Assembly (NCBI GenBank): GCA_946480815.1
Contig: CAMLLB010000080.1
Coordinates: forward strand, 1 to 9,551
Direction of reading: 5' to 3'
Origin: an uncultured Flavobacteriales bacterium
Lineage (GTDB): Bacteria; Bacteroidota; Bacteroidia; Flavobacteriales; Crocinitomicaceae
DNA: 9,551 nt
The translations under genes were made by a program, and so were the position numbers. Of this stretch, positions 7,127-9,551 are shown one piece after another. The notes under the pieces are model-generated. The model ran no database searches. It saw only the letters and a program-made list of their open reading frames with translations, and was not told where the DNA came from. Each line of letters starts with the position of its first letter. The stretch's first letter is position 1.

Positions 7127-8896
7127 ATGACTTTAATATCATTTGACCTAACAGAAAACGAGCGTAAAAAAGAATTCGATATCGATCCTGAAAATCCATA
7201 TTATACAATCGTTTTTAAAGGTTCGGGACATAATTCGTCCAAAGACGATTCAGGGGCATTTGGGATTCTAATTTTCACACGGCTTATTTACGGTAAAAAT
7301 CCAATATCAAAGGAATTACATTTCACTCCTAAAACTCTTAGTGAAATAAACCTTGGTGAATCAATTCCAACAGAAATTGATTTGAATACGGAAAAATTGA
7401 TATTTGAAATTCAAGAACGGAATACAATAAAAGACCCTAGATTAACTTTTGAAATTCGACTAGGTAGAGAAACAATCAATGTATTTTCTCCTTTAAATGA
7501 TTTTGATGACTTTTTATCCAATAGAGTCAACTCTAAAATCCTTTTTTCCGCACCTTTCGGCAGCGGAAAATCTTTTTTTTTAGATTACTATTTTAATCAG
7601 TCCAGAAAAAATGATTACCAAATATTTACACTTTATCCGGTAAACTATTCGGTTGCTCAGAATGAGGACATTTTTAGATACATTAAAACCGATATCCTAT
7701 TTCAACTTTTGGCTTGTGATGTTGAATTTGAAAAGGAAGAAGTTAATATCACTAAGACATTTCAAGAATATACCTATCTAAATCCCAAAAAAACTGTTTT
7801 TTCATTCTTGAAAAATATTTCCCGACTGAACTCTAAAACAGAGTTGTTAGCAAAAGCAATTGATACGCTAAATGAATTCCTCAAACCAATTTTGGATTAT
7901 CATTCAAAACAGCAGATAAACGACAAGCAAAAAGCCAAGGATTATCTTGAAGAAATTCATGACAAAGAGGGCTCCTTATTTGAAGACAATTTTTACACTC
8001 AATTAATAAGGCAATTGCTAGAAAGTTTAAAAGCGAATACTTCTAAACCCAATATTCTAATTATTGAAGATTTGGATCGAATGGATCCTGATCACATTTT
8101 TCGCATTCTCAATGTCATTTCAGCTCATTATGATATCTACAAATTTTCTGAAGAAGAATTTCCAAATAAATTCGGATTTGACAAGATCATTTTAGTAGGG
8201 GATGTTCAAAATATTCAACATATTTTCCATCATAAATATGGGAAGGATACAGATTTTAGAGGATATATCAATAAATTTTTTAGTAGCAGACCTTTTGTTT
8301 ACGACAATAAAAAACAAATAGATTATTTTATAACGAACACATATAAGCGTCTTTCAAATAGCAAAAGGATTAATCCATACAATCAATCTTTAATTCAACT
8401 GCTTAAAATTTTGAATCAATTTGAATTGATATCACTCCGAGAAATAATCAAGATTCATGAAACAGATTTCAATAATTTCCATGTTGAATTAGGTGCCAAT
8501 GAGCCTTTAATGAATTTGAGTCCCTACACAAAAGCTCTGAAATATTTAACGATGTTATTTGGTGAAAGTGACTTACTTCAAAAAATTGATAAAATCCAAA
8601 ATTCATCAAACCTAGAATTTCGAAACATAATGGTCGATACTAAATATTTATTAGCAGCGCTTGGAAAGCAAAACCAAACTGAATACTTTGCAGTCTTTAG
8701 AGACTCTATATATAAATTCAACTATCACGAACACTATGACTATAAATCTTACATAGATGTTTATGACGTAAAGCGTTACAATAAAGAGGGTGAGGAAATT
8801 CAAATGAACCTCGAATTTAACGGAATCGATTTTCTAGATTTGCTAAAAGAAAATATTCTTAGAATTAGCGAAATAGAACGGAAGGTTGAAAGATGA
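7127..8896 (+). CDS. Soluble KAP-family P-loop NTPase, probable defence/accessory ATPase
   Basis: Start taken as the ATG at 7127 (589 residues). A TTG at 7076 would add 17 residues that look non-coding (MRENLHVWGL...). Residues 1 to about 135 form a beta-rich domain that I do not recognise. Walker A is APFGSGKS at 142-149. About 160 residues lie between it and Walker B (ILIIEDLDR, 310-318), whose hhhhEDLDR form and long spacing are hallmarks of KAP NTPases. A later strand, IILVGDVQNIQHIF (354-367), fits the next core strand of the fold. The C-terminal 200 residues are helical and charged. No membrane helices are seen, unlike many KAP proteins. KAP proteins include F-plasmid PifA, which excludes phage T7, and the ATPase of the Qat system; none of the other Qat genes is seen here. 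The gene is AT rich compared with the genes to its left, which suggests transfer. An AAA ATPase gene follows 160 bases downstream on the same strand, possibly in the same unit. Confidence 0.8.
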   Translation: MTLISFDLTENERKKEFDIDPENPYYTIVFKGSGHNSSKDDSGAFGILIFTRLIYGKNPISKELHFTPKTLSEINLGESIPTEIDLNTEKLIFEIQERNTIKDPRLTFEIRLGRETINVFSPLNDFDDFLSNRVNSKILFSAPFGSGKSFFLDYYFNQSRKNDYQIFTLYPVNYSVAQNEDIFRYIKTDILFQLLACDVEFEKEEVNITKTFQEYTYLNPKKTVFSFLKNISRLNSKTELLAKAIDTLNEFLKPILDYHSKQQINDKQKAKDYLEEIHDKEGSLFEDNFYTQLIRQLLESLKANTSKPNILIIEDLDRMDPDHIFRILNVISAHYDIYKFSEEEFPNKFGFDKIILVGDVQNIQHIFHHKYGKDTDFRGYINKFFSSRPFVYDNKKQIDYFITNTYKRLSNSKRINPYNQSLIQLLKILNQFELISLREIIKIHETDFNNFHVELGANEPLMNLSPYTKALKYLTMLFGESDLLQKIDKIQNSSNLEFRNIMVDTKYLLAALGKQNQTEYFAVFRDSIYKFNYHEHYDYKSYIDVYDVKRYNKEGEEIQMNLEFNGIDFLDLLKENILRISEIERKVER

Positions 8897-9001
8897 GTAA
8901 GTAAAAAATAGGAAGAATTTTTCTCCAAACCTGACAAAGGAGTTGAAGAACTCAAAGTCACACAAGCTGAATTGAAAGTTTCCGCAAGCGTTTTAAAATG
9001 A
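8893..9001 (+). pseudogene. Possible eroded small coding remnant between the two ATPase genes
   Basis: An ATG at 8893 overlaps the KAP stop in the ATGA arrangement typical of coupled genes, but its frame closes after three codons (MSK, stop at 8902-8904) beside a run of six A. One frame over, from 8912 to the TGA at 8999, 29 codons read as an amphipathic, charged stretch (EEFFSKPDKG, then VEELKVTQAELKV, ending SVLK). That frame is also the frame of the KAP gene, separated from it by the KAP stop and a TAG at 8909. It may be a decayed small gene or a lost C-terminal tail of the KAP protein. Chance is not excluded. Confidence 0.3.
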
Positions 9002-9008
9002 ATATTTG
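8979..9008 (+). promoter_or_regulatory. Candidate weak promoter for the downstream AAA ATPase
   Basis: TTTC at 8979-8982, an 18-base spacer, and AATATTTG at 9001-9008 resemble TTTG-N19-TAnnTTTG with one mismatch in each box and one base less spacing. Start of transcription would be near 9015, leaving about 40 bases before the ATG at 9057. AT-rich DNA gives such partial matches easily, so the call is tentative; co-transcription from the KAP gene is the alternative. Confidence 0.3.
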
Positions 9009-9056
9009 AGGGGTAGTTGATTAAACCACAAAAAATTAACCTAAAGCACTAATACT

Positions 9057-9551
9057 ATGATTGATTATATTTACATAAAGAATTTTAGATCTATATTAAA
9101 TCAGGAGTTTTGTCTATCAAACAGATTTGAAATTGAATTTGATGGAACCAATCTTAGAATTGAAGAATCTCCATATTATATTGAGAACTTCTATTCTGAA
9201 AATGAATACTCGGTCAAAGCAATCATCGGACAAAATGGAGTAGGTAAATCTACTATTTTGCGATATATAACTGAATATTTATCATTTCCAATTGATAACG
9301 CTGTCCAAAATGATTTCATTTTAATTATTTCAAATAAGGAAGAACAATTATTGAATATTTATCTATCAGGAGAGTTTGAAACCACAATTGAACCAAGAAT
9401 CAACACTTCACTACCTCTTAAAATTAACGTTGTCAAATTTAATAATCCCCAACCATTAATTCCTGATGGTCAAAGTTTCTTAAGTCTCACAAAACAATTT
9501 GATCAAACCGAAATACTTTTTTTCTCAAATATTGTAGATTTCAGTCAAGAG
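9057..9551 (+). CDS. AAA/ABC-type ATPase (RecF/OLD-like N-terminus), 3' end outside window
   Basis: From the ATG at 9057 the frame is open to the right edge (165 codons). The first strand MIDYIYIKNFRSI is the typical start of RecF/SMC/OLD-type ATPases, whose ATP-binding head is split between the two ends of the protein. Walker A is GQNGVGKST at residues 58-66, followed by the helix ILRYITEYL. The 45 residues between the first strand and Walker A (including FEIEFDG and YYIENFYSENE) form a longer beta-hairpin insertion than in RecF. Signature, Walker B and any C-terminal nuclease (such as Toprim) would be off-window, so the activity cannot be assigned. This kind of ATPase is common in defence systems of Bacteroidota and Firmicutes. 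It is AT rich like the KAP gene, on the same strand, and has no Shine-Dalgarno sequence. Confidence 0.8.
   Translation, partial: MIDYIYIKNFRSILNQEFCLSNRFEIEFDGTNLRIEESPYYIENFYSENEYSVKAIIGQNGVGKSTILRYITEYLSFPIDNAVQNDFILIISNKEEQLLNIYLSGEFETTIEPRINTSLPLKINVVKFNNPQPLIPDGQSFLSLTKQFDQTEILFFSNIVDFSQE

Noticed and set aside
7122..7127. TTGACA resembling a sigma-70 -35 box
   Set aside because: It overlaps the chosen start codon, has no matching -10 box, and Bacteroidota use a different promoter consensus.
7127..9551. Assignment to the Qat or Gabija defence systems
   Set aside because: Only the KAP part resembles QatA and no QatB, QatC or QatD is seen. The second ATPase is cut before any Toprim domain, so Gabija cannot be claimed.

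Overview
The window looks like a chromosomal segment from a member of the Bacteroidota, most likely a flavobacterial-type organism (a Fluviicola/Crocinitomicaceae-like genome is a guess from protein flavour, not shown). The evidence is an outer-membrane beta-barrel protein with an N-terminal carboxypeptidase-regulatory-like domain, a long secreted protein built of Ig-like modules of the gliding/adhesin type, a clear TTTG-19-TAnnTTTG promoter, and starts without Shine-Dalgarno sequences.

The left two thirds are read from the minus strand. Positions 1-3004 hold the first 1001 codons of a very large secreted, multi-Ig surface protein. No ORF-ending stop lies in that frame, and the gene runs off the left edge. 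It has its own Bacteroidota-type promoter at about 3076-3106. A gap of about 800 bases follows. It carries a plus-strand intrinsic terminator with no annotated gene in front of it (3519-3550), a small GC hairpin, and a 100-base imperfect palindrome (3701-3800) just behind the next gene. That next gene (3808-6663) encodes a 951-residue TonB-receptor-like outer-membrane beta-barrel protein.

Between 6664 and 7126 the sequence has inverted repeats and no gene, and the composition changes. The moderate-GC DNA on the left gives way to AT-rich DNA on the right, and the coding strand flips. On the right is an apparent two-gene plus-strand unit. The first gene is a soluble KAP-type P-loop NTPase (7127-8896). 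The second is the start of an ABC/RecF-type AAA ATPase (9057 to the edge). A short eroded coding-like stretch lies between them. KAP NTPases (the family that includes PifA of the F plasmid) and RecF/OLD-like ATPases recur in anti-phage systems. The most interesting reading is therefore that the right end is the start of a horizontally acquired defence module cut by the window edge. This is inference: effector genes, if any, lie outside the window, and the pair does not match a named system that I can recognise.

No tRNA, rRNA, CRISPR array, transposase or integrase was seen.
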